Shown: piece after piece, positions 49,201 through 58,683 of the stretch
How the letters are laid out: each line of letters opens with the position of its first letter
Position numbering within the stretch: position 1 is the stretch's first letter
Source of the DNA: Nageia nagi
Taxonomy: Eukaryota; Pinophyta
Length of the DNA: 64,000 nucleotides
Assembly: GCA_050084985.1 (NCBI GenBank)
Contig: JBITNC010000002.1
Location: 20,212,001-20,276,000 of the forward strand
Reading direction: 5' to 3'
Position numbers and translations under genes: made by a program
The notes under the pieces: model-generated
The model's input: the letters and a program-made list of their open reading frames with translations, nothing else
What the model was told of the DNA's origin: nothing
The model's database searches: none

Positions 49201-52200
49201 TTCATGATAGGCGGATGATCATCTAGAAATACCAGATGCAGGCTACGTCCAAGAAAATTGAAAGATACTTCCAACAGAATGGCAGTACTATTGGCATGAT
49301 CTCCAGGGGCATGCGGAAGATGGTAGCATTCTTGGAGGAGACTATCAAGGCCTATGGTCTCACCAGTAAGGAGTCGAACTCCACCCGTATCGAATCAGAT
49401 CTGACCTAGATCTAATTCACCCATAGATTTCATCTACGGAATCTTTTCTTTGTTTAAATGCATATGGTTGTGTTGGTTATGTCAAACTTTATTTTACTTC
49501 GATTTGACTGGTGTAGGGATGAGGTTTTTGCTCCCGCCAGATCAAATCTATCAAACTCATTTATGACTATGACCGGTGCAGGGATGAGGTTTTGCTCTCG
49601 CCAGTTTAGATGTCAGACCTTTTCAGACTATTTATTACATATTTGATATTCTATTGCATAGATTAGAGGTAGAGTAGATGCATTTCAGCAATGGCATTTA
49701 TATTTTGTCAGCTTTAAGTGCCACTTGCATAGTTTTGCATGATGATATGATTTTGTATCGGTATGTGTGTTGCATGTGTGCACACCATATCAGATTTGAT
49801 GCCTTTAGGGCATCACTTCTATTGGCCTATTTATACCCCACTCAAGCCATTTAGAAGGGAGATTTTGACATACGGGATTTCTGCATCAGGAATTTTGACA
49901 TAAAGAGTTTATGTATATGATCTTTGTACTGTTTTTGCATTGGACCTTTGCACGTAATGAAAGCATCATATATTGGAGTTCTTGCATTTTGAGATTGAGG
50001 CTATTGAGTTTATTTGTACAATCATTTTGAGCATTTGCATGTCATAAGATTCACATTCCATTGCATAGAAGATTGTTGCATAAGGGGTTCTATGCATGTT
50101 CTGTTATTGAAAATCATTATGAATGTGTTTGTTTAGAAGAATAAAATCATAAAGTTATACTGTTAGGAACATCATTTGTGGGATTATGCATATCTGAATG
50201 GTTCTTTCTATGAACTGCATATTGATTATTTTGTGAAAGAGTTTGATCCTTCTTTGCATAGTTTGCACGCAAGTGGATATATTCTAAGGCCTACAACTTG
50301 TCTTTATATCATTCGGTTAGGTTACTGCACTTACGCCTTCTCTCCATTTTTTGCCCTTTCCATTGAGTCTTCCATAAAGACCCTACAACTTCCTACTCTC
50401 ATTTGGTAGTGATTTGAGCATATTTGCTATTTGTTGCCTAGCTTGATAGTGAGTGTATCGACCTTAATGAATCTGAAGATGACCTACCGAGACACTGTAT
50501 CCCTAGTGACGTCCTCATAGGTCTTTTCCTTTCCCCGCATTCCCTTGCATTTATCTCTATGTTTTTCCCTGCATTTGTTATCTTTCTTCACTTTCGTTCA
50601 CATTTGCAATCTTTCCTCATTAAGAAAAGGATCTCCGGTGTGTATTTCCCTTGTATACAGTTAACAACATGCATCTCTAACTACTGAGCCATCAAGACCA
50701 TATTCCATGTGAGTGCTAGGGGTAACCAGTCCTTTCAGGCGGAAACAAGTAATGTTGTTTCCTCCAAGTCTTGTGCATGTTTTGGACGAGGAAAGAAAAA
50801 CATACCAACATGCATGAACTATCTCCATTCCTCTTGTGCACGCAAGGGAGGTACTTGAAGCCTAGGATTCCTCAAGCCTTAGCTAACTGCTACTTTGAGG
50901 CCTAGTGTTCCTCAAAGGTCATTCATTCGACTACTACCTAAGGTCCGACATTCCCTAGGGTTACCTGAAGACTGCCATCATTGCTGAGGAATCCATCAGA
51001 GATTCACTCCAACTATTGTTGCTTCCAAGATCCATCTGGGATCTAACTACAACTACAAAGATCCACCACTACTGAGATCATTTGCACCTCTTGATTTGTT
51101 GAGGAGGGCTTCCTACCCTAAACGTCACACCTTGGAGGTATCTTGTGTTGCTTGTCTTTGCCATATCTGCATCCAAAAGAGCCAACCTCCAGACGTCTAG
51201 TTCCTATAGCCAATTTGAGCACATTTGAGGGTTCCTAAAGTGAGATCTAGTCTCCCTAGTTGAGACGTCTCACCCTAGGGCATATATCTAGCTATTTTGA
51301 GGCTTGTAACACATTTCTTTTGGTTCATTTTGTTAAATTGTATTTAAGATCTATTTTTGTGGCATCATTGTTGTGTATGGTTGAGATCTAATGCCTAGAT
51401 GCTAGACGTCTACCTTAACGAAATGTTATTTTAAGTATTTCATGCCCTTCTATGATTCGTCCCATTTCTTTGGATATTTTGCTTAATTTCCATGCTCTAG
51501 GCCAGTCATCCTAATCTTTGAGTAACATTGGAGTGATAAGAATAATTTATTGAGCATGATTTGGGCATTTTGAGTAATTTTGGAATTTATACAATTTTTA
51601 GAGAATTATTTCAGTAATTGTTTGAGCTATTCCTAGAGTTCCTAATTTGGGAACATCACACGAAGCTAAGCGGACATTCTGAAGTACCAAACTTTTGACA
51701 GCCTGTTTTTCTATTTTTTAAAAGTGCAGTTGATTCCCCATCTCTGGTTTAGAACGTCTTCAGGATGGATGTGTATCAACAGTGTCTTAAAGCTTAGTGG
51801 ACTTAAACTGGAGTAGAGGGTGACCAAAATTTCACTGCCAATCTTTCCATTCAGGTCCAGGAAGCCCCTTATTCAATTTGTGCAGTACATTGTATGGCAA
51901 AATGGACTGAATCTGCATGACAGCATATTTGTCTGGATATTTCAAACTCTTTACTTTCCTCTCCTATATACTTGGTATATCCACCTATATTATCATAACA
52001 GTTTCAGTTTCATATTTTTCCCTGTTCACTTTATTTAAAAAATACAATTTTTTTAATAAATATTTAATAATAAAACAATTAATAAGGCCCAAATTTGCAT
52101 GGACTGTTTCAATTATTGGAGACGTTTGTATTGGACAAAACCTGGTAACTCTCCAAAGTAAAACACTTCTAGTAATTTTGCTAAGAGGGTTAACATTAAG

Positions 52201-52727
52201 CGATATAATACCTTTGTATCATTCCAATAAGAAATACCTCACTGAACTGGAGTAAATGTTTCTAAAAGGTGCCCCAATTGCTTTTATTGCAATGTAGCAT
52301 ACAACAAAGGTATACTAATGGTTGTTATTATACTAATCTAGCAGGGAGAAGGGAAGGAAGACAGAGTCCTCTCAGTCCTAACAAAAAGCATTATACAATG
52401 TCCTATGTTTTCAGTCAATAAATAATGCGCTTGCAATTTGGTACATTATTCTCAACATGGAATATTATTGTGACCCTTAGGCTTTTGACTATTTGTTATT
52501 GTCGTTGTGCATTTAACATAAAACATTATGATTAAATATGTCCAAAAATTTTAGAACATGAAATTCTTTCAACCACAATTCTTGATAGCAAAGTTAAAAA
52601 GCAGGAATAATAGCATTGACCAAAAAGGGTGTTTCAAAGTTAGACACCTGTAGATGCGCTGAACGGAGGTCAGCCTCACAAAGGCTACAAGACACCAAGC
52701 AAGCATCTGCATGATTGAAGTTGCGAA
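28230..52727 (-). CDS. FIP2: BTB/pentapeptide-repeat protein gene (FIP2-like), last four exons
   Basis: Four small exons on the minus strand, each bounded by AG and GT and joined without a phase break, encode 91 residues of A(D/N)LXX pentapeptide repeats ending at TGA: ADACLVSCSLCEADLRSAHL, NADLTNANLAGANLEGANL, GAKLNGANLQRANLQRAYL, GAKLEGANLVGTTR. This order and end match my memory of plant FIP2 (FH-interacting protein 2), which has an N-terminal BTB/T1 domain and C-terminal pentapeptide repeats and binds formin AFH1. Pentapeptide repeats form a right-handed beta helix. The introns are 14,559, 3,040 and 6,624 bases, full of transposons. The upstream exons, including any BTB domain, must lie beyond position 64000, so the family assignment rests on the C-terminus only. 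Confidence 0.75.
28780..28960. repeat. AT-rich low-complexity tract
   Basis: Runs of AAATATATAAAA, TTAAATATTT and ATTAAAACATT with almost no G or C. Confidence 0.8.
30700..30875. repeat. GTAC-rich minisatellite
   Basis: Units of about 35 to 40 bases around TACGACTACGTGTACC and GGTACGCATACC. A related GAGTACCCGGTACATAG stretch lies at 30370-30440, so the two may be the ends of a small decayed DNA transposon. Confidence 0.65.
31000..32200 (+). pseudogene. Unidentified transposon ORF remnant
   Basis: A plus-strand frame from about 31000 gives VPLPEKRKSAYPIES, VANAIAKLFTMEGRYSELYG, HFVLLCHFKGLYRVNLPYFL and VLVHQGLIKILVEF to a stop near 31300. Charged and Ser-rich fragments with stops follow. 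No known domain recognised; it lies directly left of an LTR. Confidence 0.35.
32430..33812 (+). repeat. LTR-like sequence, plus orientation
   Basis: Contains ATGTCCCTCTTCTAGGGAT, TATAAAAG at 32933-32940, CACCTGGAGGTACTTGATGT and TTGCTACTTTGAGGAA, all shared with the minus-strand LTR at 38.9-40.3 kb and the split LTR at 42.4/50.8 kb. It ends about CGGAATATTTCA. The left end is uncertain. Confidence 0.55.
34908..34988 (-). CDS. Pentapeptide gene, penultimate exon
   Basis: 27 codons: GAKLNGANLQRANLQRAYL then RDVDLRDT. Acceptor ACTTCACAG, donor ACA/GTAAGA, phase 0 at both ends. Read through without splicing, the frame meets a stop at 34872, which supports the donor. Confidence 0.85.
34989..38028. 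other. Intron of 3.0 kb in the pentapeptide gene
   Basis: Donor AAG/GTATGTGC at 38028, acceptor TTCACAG at 34989. It holds one recognisable insert, a retroposon-like block with an A-rich tail (36.0-37.6 kb). 34989-36000 shows nothing I can name. Confidence 0.75.
36000..37625 (+). mobile_element. Possible retroposon with A-rich tail and internal duplication
   Basis: GC-richer than the intron around it. A segment near 36690-36920 is repeated near 37065-37230 (TGTGTTTTTGAGATCG; GGTGTTGGARWGCATYARGG). It ends ATATTAAAAAAATAAAAATA near 37600, a retroposon-like tail. No target duplication found and no protein recognised. Confidence 0.35.
38029..38088 (-). CDS. Pentapeptide gene, third-last exon
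   Basis: 20 codons, NADLTNANLAGANLEGANLK: four perfect A(D/N)LXX repeats. Acceptor TTTACAG, donor AAG/GTATGTG, phase 0. Confidence 0.88.
38867..40265 (-). repeat. LTR-like sequence, minus orientation
   Basis: On the minus strand it ends GGGTATATCACA at 38867. It contains CCACCTGGAGGTACTTGGGG, TTGCTACTTTGAGTAATAGC and a TATAAAAG box at 39642-39635, as in the LTR at 32.4-33.8 kb. The start near 40265 is approximate. No coding interior adjoins. Confidence 0.55.
40268..40497 (+). mobile_element. Copia-type LTR end with primer binding site
   Basis: TATTAGAAATAATAATAG to CATTTCCAATA (about 217 bases), followed at 40486-40497 by TGGTATCAAAGC, close to the initiator tRNA-Met primer site. It is the 5' end of a copia-like element in plus orientation; the rest is not recognisable past about 40700. 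Confidence 0.5.
41448..41740 (-). mobile_element. Copia-type LTR end with primer binding site, opposite orientation
   Basis: On the minus strand TGGTACTAGAGC (41459-41448) follows an AT-rich LTR-like stretch and precedes GATGATCTTGGC, a common leader of copia elements. It faces the plus-strand remnant at 40.3 kb across about 950 bases. Confidence 0.45.
41800..42364 (-). pseudogene. LINE C-terminal region with zf-RVT, downstream half
   Basis: The minus strand continues the frame from 51661 across the LTR: VFAWKIIYQGLPCKARLAKM, SDSVSCGKEETVRHIFLECP and QAKAVW. The Cys and ETxxHIFLECP spacing is the zf-RVT motif at the end of plant L1-type ORF2. Further left, decayed frames continue to about 41800. 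Confidence 0.7.
42360..42364. other. Target site duplication of the split LTR, left copy (CAAAG)
   Basis: CAAAG here and CGAAG at 51661-51665 differ by one CpG-to-CpA change. The LINE frame is continuous when one copy is removed. Confidence 0.7.
42365..42950 (+). repeat. Solo LTR inserted in the LINE, U3 part
   Basis: Starts TGTAATGTTCC and contains GGACATCCCTCTTCTAGGGA and TATAAAAGG at about 42865. It resumes at about 50835 and ends GGGAACATCACA at 51660, giving a single LTR of about 1.4 kb split by a later insertion. Confidence 0.6.
42968..44113 (+). repeat. Solo LTR of the N2 family with target duplication
   Basis: 1146 bases, TGTGACGTCCC to GGTCATCACA. Resembles the reverse complement of the 1141-base LTR at 58698-59838 (TAATGGGACGTCTC, CCCACGTTGGC-type repeats, GACGACATCTAGAGG, ACCTTCAGTGG). 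Flanked by TGCAT (42963-42967) and CGCAT (44114-44118), a 5-bp duplication with one C-to-T change. No interior, so formed by LTR-LTR recombination. Confidence 0.8.
44280..45910. repeat. 13-copy motif array, CCTTTTGCACTCA to GTGCGACC
   Basis: Copies begin near 44282, 44474, 44571, 44658, 44737, 44830, 44922, 45256, 45356, 45545, 45644, 45776 and 45878. Each has CTTTTGCACTCA, 8 to 12 bases, then GTGCGACCAAGG or a variant, so GCAC and GTGC can pair as a short stem. Spacing is 80 to 100 bases in the dense part. Confidence 0.75.
45460..45475 (+). promoter_or_regulatory. TATA box upstream of the M ORF
   Basis: CCTATAAATATCCCACC lies about 500 bases before the ATG at 45962. A second, CTATAAAAGGGAAG, is at about 45068. 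Which is used cannot be told. Confidence 0.4.
45962..49410 (+). pseudogene. Long unidentified ORF of element M, broken
   Basis: ATG at 45962. Frames switch at least four times (pieces at 45962-46081, 46243-46527, 46524-47477, 47525-48290, 48477-49400). Layout: an N-terminal globular part (KWWYQNKFQYFYERTNQWEY, LPRFANDKLILMEFAKQLLF), a basic patch near 47400, an acidic Ser-rich linker (SSSSEHSSSSSNEEADVN), then coiled coil (KKELKRLKKKLTASRKIIKE) and helical C-terminus to about 49400. No family recognised. Overall form recalls a structural ORF rather than an enzyme. It is inactive here. Confidence 0.45.
49498..49612. repeat. Short tandem duplication
   Basis: Two copies of GACTGGTGTAGGGATGAGGT with TTTGCTCYCGCCAG, about 70 bases apart. 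Confidence 0.7.
50835..51660 (+). repeat. Solo LTR inserted in the LINE, R-U5 part
   Basis: Resumes GGGAGGTACTTGAAGCC and TGCTACTTTGAGGCC, as other LTRs of this family have after their TATA box, and ends GGGAACATCACA. CGAAG follows as target duplication. Confidence 0.6.
51661..52000 (-). pseudogene. LINE C-terminal region, upstream half
   Basis: The minus strand gives RLSKVWYFRMSA, stop, LR directly before the LTR; the frame resumes at 42364 with VFAWKI. Upstream of KVWYF the frames are decayed. Confidence 0.55.
52648..52727 (-). CDS. Pentapeptide gene, fourth-last exon
   Basis: 80 bases: two bases completing a split codon, then RNFNHADACLVSCSLCEADL and RSAHLQ. Acceptor CCTTTGAG, donor CAG/GTGTCTAAC. 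Enters in phase 1, leaves in phase 0. The previous exon is not found up to 64000. Confidence 0.8.
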
Positions 52728-53179
52728 CTCAAAGGTATATATTATATATTTGAGATAACATTCAAAATTCCTAAATTTTTACAATTATTCAAAAGTAATC
52801 ATGAAAAAAATGAAATGAGTACAAGATGGAAACATTTATGCACATCAACATTAGACAAAAACATATGGCTTTAGAAGTGTCATAATACTTTGATCACACA
52901 TTATAAAAGGCTTATCAGGAGGAAGAATAAAAAAGACTTCCACACCCAACGAATAAGGCATTTTGGTATTCTTTAATTATTGTTCTTCTTTGGAATTGGA
53001 TTCTCAATTTCACTGGCAAAAATTCTTGGAAGGCATCAAAATGGAGTCAACAAAAGCTCATTGTAGTGATTTGAGCACTTCTAGTCCAAATAGAAGTCTC
53101 CTATTCAAATAAATAAGCTTCTATATTTAAGCTTAAACTTTTCTATATGTTGGCATCAGCAAGTTGTCCAAAAGTTTAA

Positions 53180-54873
53180 GCTAAGTTCAAAGAAGAAAGA
53201 GTTCAACATGCCAAGGCCCTCAATATTAGGGTTCATGGGCTGCCCAAACCAATGGATTCACTTCAAGCAAGGAACACCTTCATTCAGGAAACTCTTGGGT
53301 TGATGGGCATCACTCTAGAGAAAGTTGGGTCTCTTTCGACTCTATACTAGTCATACACTTAAAGAATGTTCAAGAGCGTATGAAGGCTTTAAGAACCAAA
53401 AGGAAACTCTTTGGTCTCCAAAGCAAGATCTTACATGCCTAAACGAGGACGAGTTACGAAAAGCCAAAGAACATATTGCAGCAGCCAAAAGAATAACAAA
53501 TGAGCAATAATTTGCAATTTACACGCAATCATCAGAGACTCCCCCTTAGGTGGTCCAAGCCCTTACCTCCTAAATGACTCTCTCAGCAGGAGAAAGGGGG
53601 GACCAAGGAGCTTACTATAGCTTATTAGAATTGTAACAATATGATGTAGTCTACCCCAACTCTCTTGCAGACATGATCACAACACATGATATTATACTTG
53701 TATGTGAGACACACAAAAGCCCCTAGTGAACCCTACCATATATCACTCGTTACTTTTGGTGGTCCAGTTTTCGACAAACTACACACCATTTCAAGGGTGG
53801 CAAAGGATCATAAGGAATTATTATACTTATTCGGGATATAATTCAAGGCTCAATGATACTTAATCTTCAAATCTCCGCTTCAAATTTTTGTGTATTAAAT
53901 TCCATCGTTGCCTACCACTTCGGGATGTCTTCATTCTCATTTGCTACTTCCCCTAGCCATGTCCAACTTTGCTATCCACACTAATGGGGATCCTTAACAA
54001 GATCTTTATGAAGACATCACCAGGCATGCAACTACAGGAGAGGCATTGTTATTAGGGGAATTTCCCTCTCCATGATCTCATAAAGGACGAAATGCAAAAT
54101 CGAGAACTAGACCTTCAAGATCTTAGCTTAGTTAGAACCTTTGTTGACTCATAGGTTATAGCTTACAAGAAGCATCTTCTAGAATTTGGAAAATTCCAAT
54201 AGGCTCATTATTCTCAATGGATTATCTTGTTTTTCAAACTCTAGAGGGTTCATTTGCTTCACTCATAGTGGTGGAGCAAGTGTCATGGATTACGCTCTTT
54301 GTTCTACCACCCTCATCCTATCCATCTCCCACTTTAGTGTCTTTGATCACTCTCCCTCCTAATTGATCACTTTGTACTCTCACTACCTCCATCGTCATTA
54401 CCCCTAGTACTCCACCACCCTTCTACACTCACTCCTCCCGGGTCACTATGGAATCTAACTACAGCTACTCCCCTGCCTACAAGGATAGTTTGTGCTAGAT
54501 TCTTCTTAGACTTTCATCCCTTTCTACATCATTGACTGCTCTACCTACATAGTCCAAGCAATTTAGAGGGTTGCGATGGACTCTTACCCTCACACCATCC
54601 ATCCCCCTCCCTACCTACTCCCCCCCGATTGTTGTCCCATAAATGCCTAGTATGATGAGGACTATAAATTTGCCCACCAAAAATTTAAACACACCATCTA
54701 GTTCTCTCCTTAGGTTACAACCACCTCCTGTAAGGAATACAAGTTTCTCCTTCGGAAGAGGCTCTCTACCATCTTCAATTCCATCTTTAAGGGTAGGAAA
54801 TAGATATTGCCACCTCATGCTTCTACTTGGGGATTCGTTTCATTGAACCCATTTTTGGGATTAAGGGTGGACT
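53180..54873 (+). pseudogene. LINE ORF1-like and endonuclease remnant
   Basis: Near 53215 NIRVHGLPKPMDSLQARNTF and a Lys-rich helix resemble a LINE ORF1. From about 53670 ORF2 endonuclease blocks follow in shifting frames: THDIILVCETHKSP, GIIILIRD, LLLGEF (GDFN-like), then THSGGASVMDYALCS and FSVFDHSP near 54260-54350, the C-terminal endonuclease motif. KEYKFLLRKRLSTIF near 54740 is the linker toward RT. The LTR at 54874 cuts it. Confidence 0.65.
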
Positions 54874-55680
54874 TGTAATGACCCTATTTTCGATAATATC
54901 TTGTATTTGGGATTTTCCACAAATCTCTTCTTCTACAAGTCAGATATGGTCGTTGCACCTTCAGAATTGGATAGAGCATCTCGTGGTATTTGTTTCAAGT
55001 GGTCACACAACCCCTTTTGGACAAGAAACGAATGAGTTATGGCTACTTGATGTTCACCAATGGTACCAATTTTCCATATCGCGCCCACACACAAAAATCC
55101 ACTTAACTTAGTGGATTTCTACTTAAAAGTGCAACGTTGGATTATAATAAGCTTTTATGTTATTCTAATGTTATTTTAAGTACTTTTATTTGTAATAAAG
55201 CCAATCAATGGCTTAGATTAGCTTAGAGGGGCCAATGCAAGATTAGGGTTGGAGTCTATATAAGGAGATACAACACTCTATTTTGGGCATGTTATTGATA
55301 TTATTGAAATTGAAATATGAAACCCTTGAGTTTCTTTGAGTGAAGATTGAAGGTCTTGCTCACCCCAAAGTGCATTAAAGGTGCATGGTTGGGATCTTTG
55401 GCAATTTCATTGAAGGTGTGATTGCCCTAAAAACACAAAAATACAAAAATAGTCCCAAGGAGATTTGTGGCATTTTGGGGGTGTTATATCTGCATTTTGA
55501 TGTTATTTTGTGAATGCCCTTGGTTATTCCAGCACATGTATTGTCTTGCAATATTTTAATATATTCTCTTGGCTGGTTATTACTCATTTTTGGGTTTCTT
55601 TTAAGTAATATTTCAGTTATGTATTTTTTTTTATACTTGTATTTTTGTAATTTCGTTTTTTGGGACATTACTCATATCCC
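54874..55680 (-). repeat. E-type 3' LTR
   Basis: 807 bases, on the minus strand TGAGTAATGTCCC to GGGTCATTACA, with CTTATATAGACTCC (TATA box near 55260). Its first 155 bases match 59991-59839. Confidence 0.7.
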
Positions 55681-56450
55681 GTCATCACCAAACTGAAGGT
55701 CTTCACGCAAGAAGTGAGTAGAACTAGAATCCTGGCAATGATCAAGTACTTGCAAACATGGAAACAAAAGTGAGAGTGAATAGATGGAGCCCATGCTCCC
55801 AATAAGAACCCATTCTCCACTCCACACCATTTCAGCTTCCCCAGCTGAAATCTGTACACACCAAAATCCTTCCTCTCCCCACGTCATGCCACAAATTGCT
55901 CCCTGACTCATCAACATCCAAGTTCCACCCCCTATATGCATGAGAAAGTGGGTGAGCCTTGCTAAACCCCAATCCTCATGTCAGAAACTCCTCCAAATCC
56001 ACGTGGGGTAAGCCAACACACCAATGCTCCATATAATGAGTCCTCCTCCCTCCAGGACTAACGTGTGGTGCTCCTCCTCTAGGCAACCTTTCAAGGCATG
56101 GCTGACTACCCAATACCACAACGTGGCATCACTAGCCTCCTCATGACCTAACATTGCCATCCCAACCCCAAACACCTCCAACGTGGGGTCTCCAACCTTC
56201 TCACGGTCCTTGGTAGCAATGCAAGTCTCCTCAGTACCCAACATTGGTACATAAGCATCTAATGTGCACAACGTGCATCCCCTAGCTCCTCCTAAGTCCT
56301 CTGAATGTTGCGAGTTCCATTCTTCGACCTCCTCCTCTTGGAACCATTCAATCATCTCCAGCCTCTTGTTGTCCACCTATGGGCAATCATCTCTAATTCC
56401 CTGCAGTGTGTGAGTTTTGCCGTCAATCTCAAAACTCATGGTGAGCTTCT
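55672..56450 (-). pseudogene. orfX of the chimeric element
   Basis: After protease the frame continues (SFEIDGKTHTLQGIRDD, as FEVDGKEYTMQGIKDY in G1) into 131 codons from 56376: TLEVFGVGMAMLGHEEASDA, TLWYWVVSHALKGCLEEE, LIIWSIGVLAY. A second piece is at 55941-55672. Tryptophan-led short helical segments recall G1's orfX, but direct similarity is weak by eye. No known domain. Confidence 0.4.
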
Positions 56451-56456
56451 GGTAAT

Positions 56457-56741
56457 TCATGTGGATGACCCAAGATCAAACAACCATTGCACACCCAAGA
56501 TGATATGTGGATGACCCTTGAGTCGGTAAAGGTAGAAATCCTCCCGTACCACACAACTCTGCAACCTTATGCCAAACTGCTCCACAATATGGTCAACCAA
56601 AGTGAGTTTCACATTAGCATTGGAAACTGTAAACCCTTTGAATGCCTTGGTCCTCATTCCCTTCTTCTCCACAAAAGCATCATCAATGAAATTGTGTGAA
56701 GCACCCGGATCTATCAAGACCATGAATTCTTGGCCTCCCAC
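56457..56741 (-). pseudogene. Aspartic protease of the chimeric element
   Basis: EFMVLIDPGASHNFIDDAFV, with Asp-Pro-Gly-Ala at the retropepsin active site where Asp-Ser-Gly-Ala is normal, and PHIILGVQWLFDLG. Closely parallels G1 at 17087-17340. Two TAG codons separate it from gag. Confidence 0.8.
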
Positions 56742-56753
56742 CTATCCAACCAC

Positions 56754-58612
56754 CTACAAGGTCAAGTACTTCTTCACTCCATGCAAAGAGGCAATCATGC
56801 TCCCAAGCGTACTTGCCACTCTAGGTGATCCTATTCCTACTATACCAGCTCCCAACTCTAAGTTAGAATCTTCCAATCCTTCTTCCGAATACACTTCAAT
56901 GTAATACGCCTGCCCATTCCCCAGGCAACAGTTTCCAGGCTTCCAAGTCTTCTTGCAAGAGAAGCACTTGCCTTCCTCCCTTAACCTCCTGCGTGTGGTT
57001 GAGTCCAACTGCTCTGGCTTGGACGGAGGTGCTACCTTGGCCTTGCTAGGCCCTTCTATAGGCGGTCTCCGATTGATGAACCCTTTGGATCTGAGTCCTC
57101 CCTTGAGGGACTTCATCGTGGGTTCCAAGTCAGAGGCTTCCCGAATCGCAATATCTAGGCTCTTTGGAGAAGACACTTTCACCATCCCTCTAAGCAGCTC
57201 TTCTAATCCCTCAACAAAGATGAAAACCAGCTGTCCCTTAGGTAAATGGTGAGTCATTACGGCCAACCATTGGAACTCCGTTACAAATTCGTCCACACTA
57301 CCTAATTCTCTCAATGTAGTGAGATCTCGGAAGTAGTCATCCTCCCTCTTCCGGTCAAACCTCTTTGCCACCCTCCTATCAAACTCATTGAAAGTGGTGA
57401 TGAGAGAGTACCCCTGACTCACCATCCCATGTCGCCACCACTCCAACGCATCACCCTCCAAGTATAGTGATGCAAAATGCACCTTATCCTCTTCAACCAT
57501 GCTAGGGTTTAGAGTAAAATATGTTTGCAACTAGTGCAACCATGCCTTAGCCATCATCTTCACCCCATCAAACATCGGGATCTGCATCTTGTTGATCTTA
57601 TACTGTAGATCTTGCCTCTCATATCCTGTAGGCCTGGCATGTTGCGACCAGTGGGAATTTCCCCCTTTCAATCCCAACAACTCCAAGTATCCATTGAAAT
57701 TGATGTCTTGCCTCAGCCTCGGATCCAGCTGTGAATATTCCTTGAAAAGCTGCTTCAGCCTCAACGGACTAGGGACCCCATCTTTGGTCACCTCCTTAGT
57801 CTTTTGTGTGAACATAGGCTTGGTCAGCCTAGGTATGATCAGTTGCTCCTCCATTCGATCCACATTCTCTTCAAGTACCTCCCTAGGTGAGGGTTAGTAC
57901 CTTGGGTTGCCCGATAGGAGTGGGATCTCATCAATTTTGGCTCCAGTTGCTCCATCGAGCCCATATGAGTGGACTCTCTATCCCTCACACTCCGAGATCT
58001 CCTCACACTCCGCTCCAATTCCTCTCCATCTTCTTCCCATGCGTCCTCATGGCCTTCCTGACCAACACGTTGGCCCTCCTTGCCTCTCCTGACCAGACGT
58101 GGGGCATGTGGGTCATTTCTCACCTATCATGGGCTATCCTCCTACTCCCAACGTGGATGCTCCTCATCCCTCCTGGTCCATCGCGGTGTCTCCCTCTCAC
58201 CCCGATCTTGTCGCACACCTCCCGGATTTGGCCTAGCATGGCATTGTGGTTCCCTCTCATCCTCAGAACCATCCTTACGCCGTCCTAGTTGTCTCTGCAT
58301 GGCCAGTACAGCTCTGGTCATAGTGTTGATGGTAGAGATTAACTCCTCAAATCTTCGTTCCGGGGTGGAGCCCCGAATGGGCGTTGCATTCCGCCTCTCT
58401 CCAGATTTAGGTCTCTCCTTCGACACCTCGTGAGCCATCCTCTCTCCTCTAATCAGCTCCATCTCAGATAGATCCACTGCCCATGATCTTGGCTTCTCTG
58501 TGGATCTTTGTTTGCTTCCAACCACTTCGTGAGCCTCCCTCTCGTCTCCAGAAGGCTCTCTCTCCAACGCCTCTTCGTCCATCAATCTGCCGCTTTTCCT
58601 AGCGGATGCCAT
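56754..58612 (-). pseudogene. gag of the chimeric element
   Basis: ATG at 58612 opens 156 codons with FEELISTINTMTRAVLAMQ. Two frameshifts follow (pieces 58123-57839 and 57863-57531), then a TAG, then 257 codons (57530-56757) with the gag core LEGDALEWWRHGM, EFVTEFQWLAVMTHHLPKGQ and a worn zinc knuckle CFSCKKTWKPGNCC, where the knuckle His is Asn. Homologous to G1 gag throughout. Confidence 0.8.
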
Positions 58613-58683
58613 CTCCCTTCTTGCGCTAGATCTGGTGTAATACTAGTGAATCTTGGGTTTCATCCACAAGTTGCCTAGATCCA

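Larger units (their letters stand above)
42951..50834 (+). mobile_element. M, unidentified element with motif array and long ORF
   Basis: A block of about 6.7 kb (without the solo LTR) splits an LTR at 42950/50835. It contains a 13-copy motif array (44.28-45.91 kb), two TATA boxes (45069 and 45463), and a broken ORF of about 1,100 codons (45962-49410). No RT, integrase or transposase motif seen; boundaries are set only by where the LTR halves stop. 49650-50834 has no gene I can name. Confidence 0.45.
38089..52647. other. Intron of 14.6 kb in the pentapeptide gene
   Basis: Donor CAG/GTGTCTAAC at 52647, acceptor TTTACAG at 38089. It contains a minus-strand LTR (38.9-40.3), two copia LTR/primer-site remnants (40.3-41.7), and a LINE (41.8-52.0) split by an LTR that is itself split by a 7.9-kb block with a solo LTR. 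52000-52640 holds nothing identifiable. Confidence 0.75.

Noticed and set aside
51661-51690. Exon-like CTTCAG/AATGTCCGCTTAGC reading NVRLAS, resembling another pentapeptide exon
   Set aside because: The LINE frame runs straight through it (KVWYFRMSA) and rejoins VFAWKI at 42364 across the LTR, and the four accepted exons already join without a gap.
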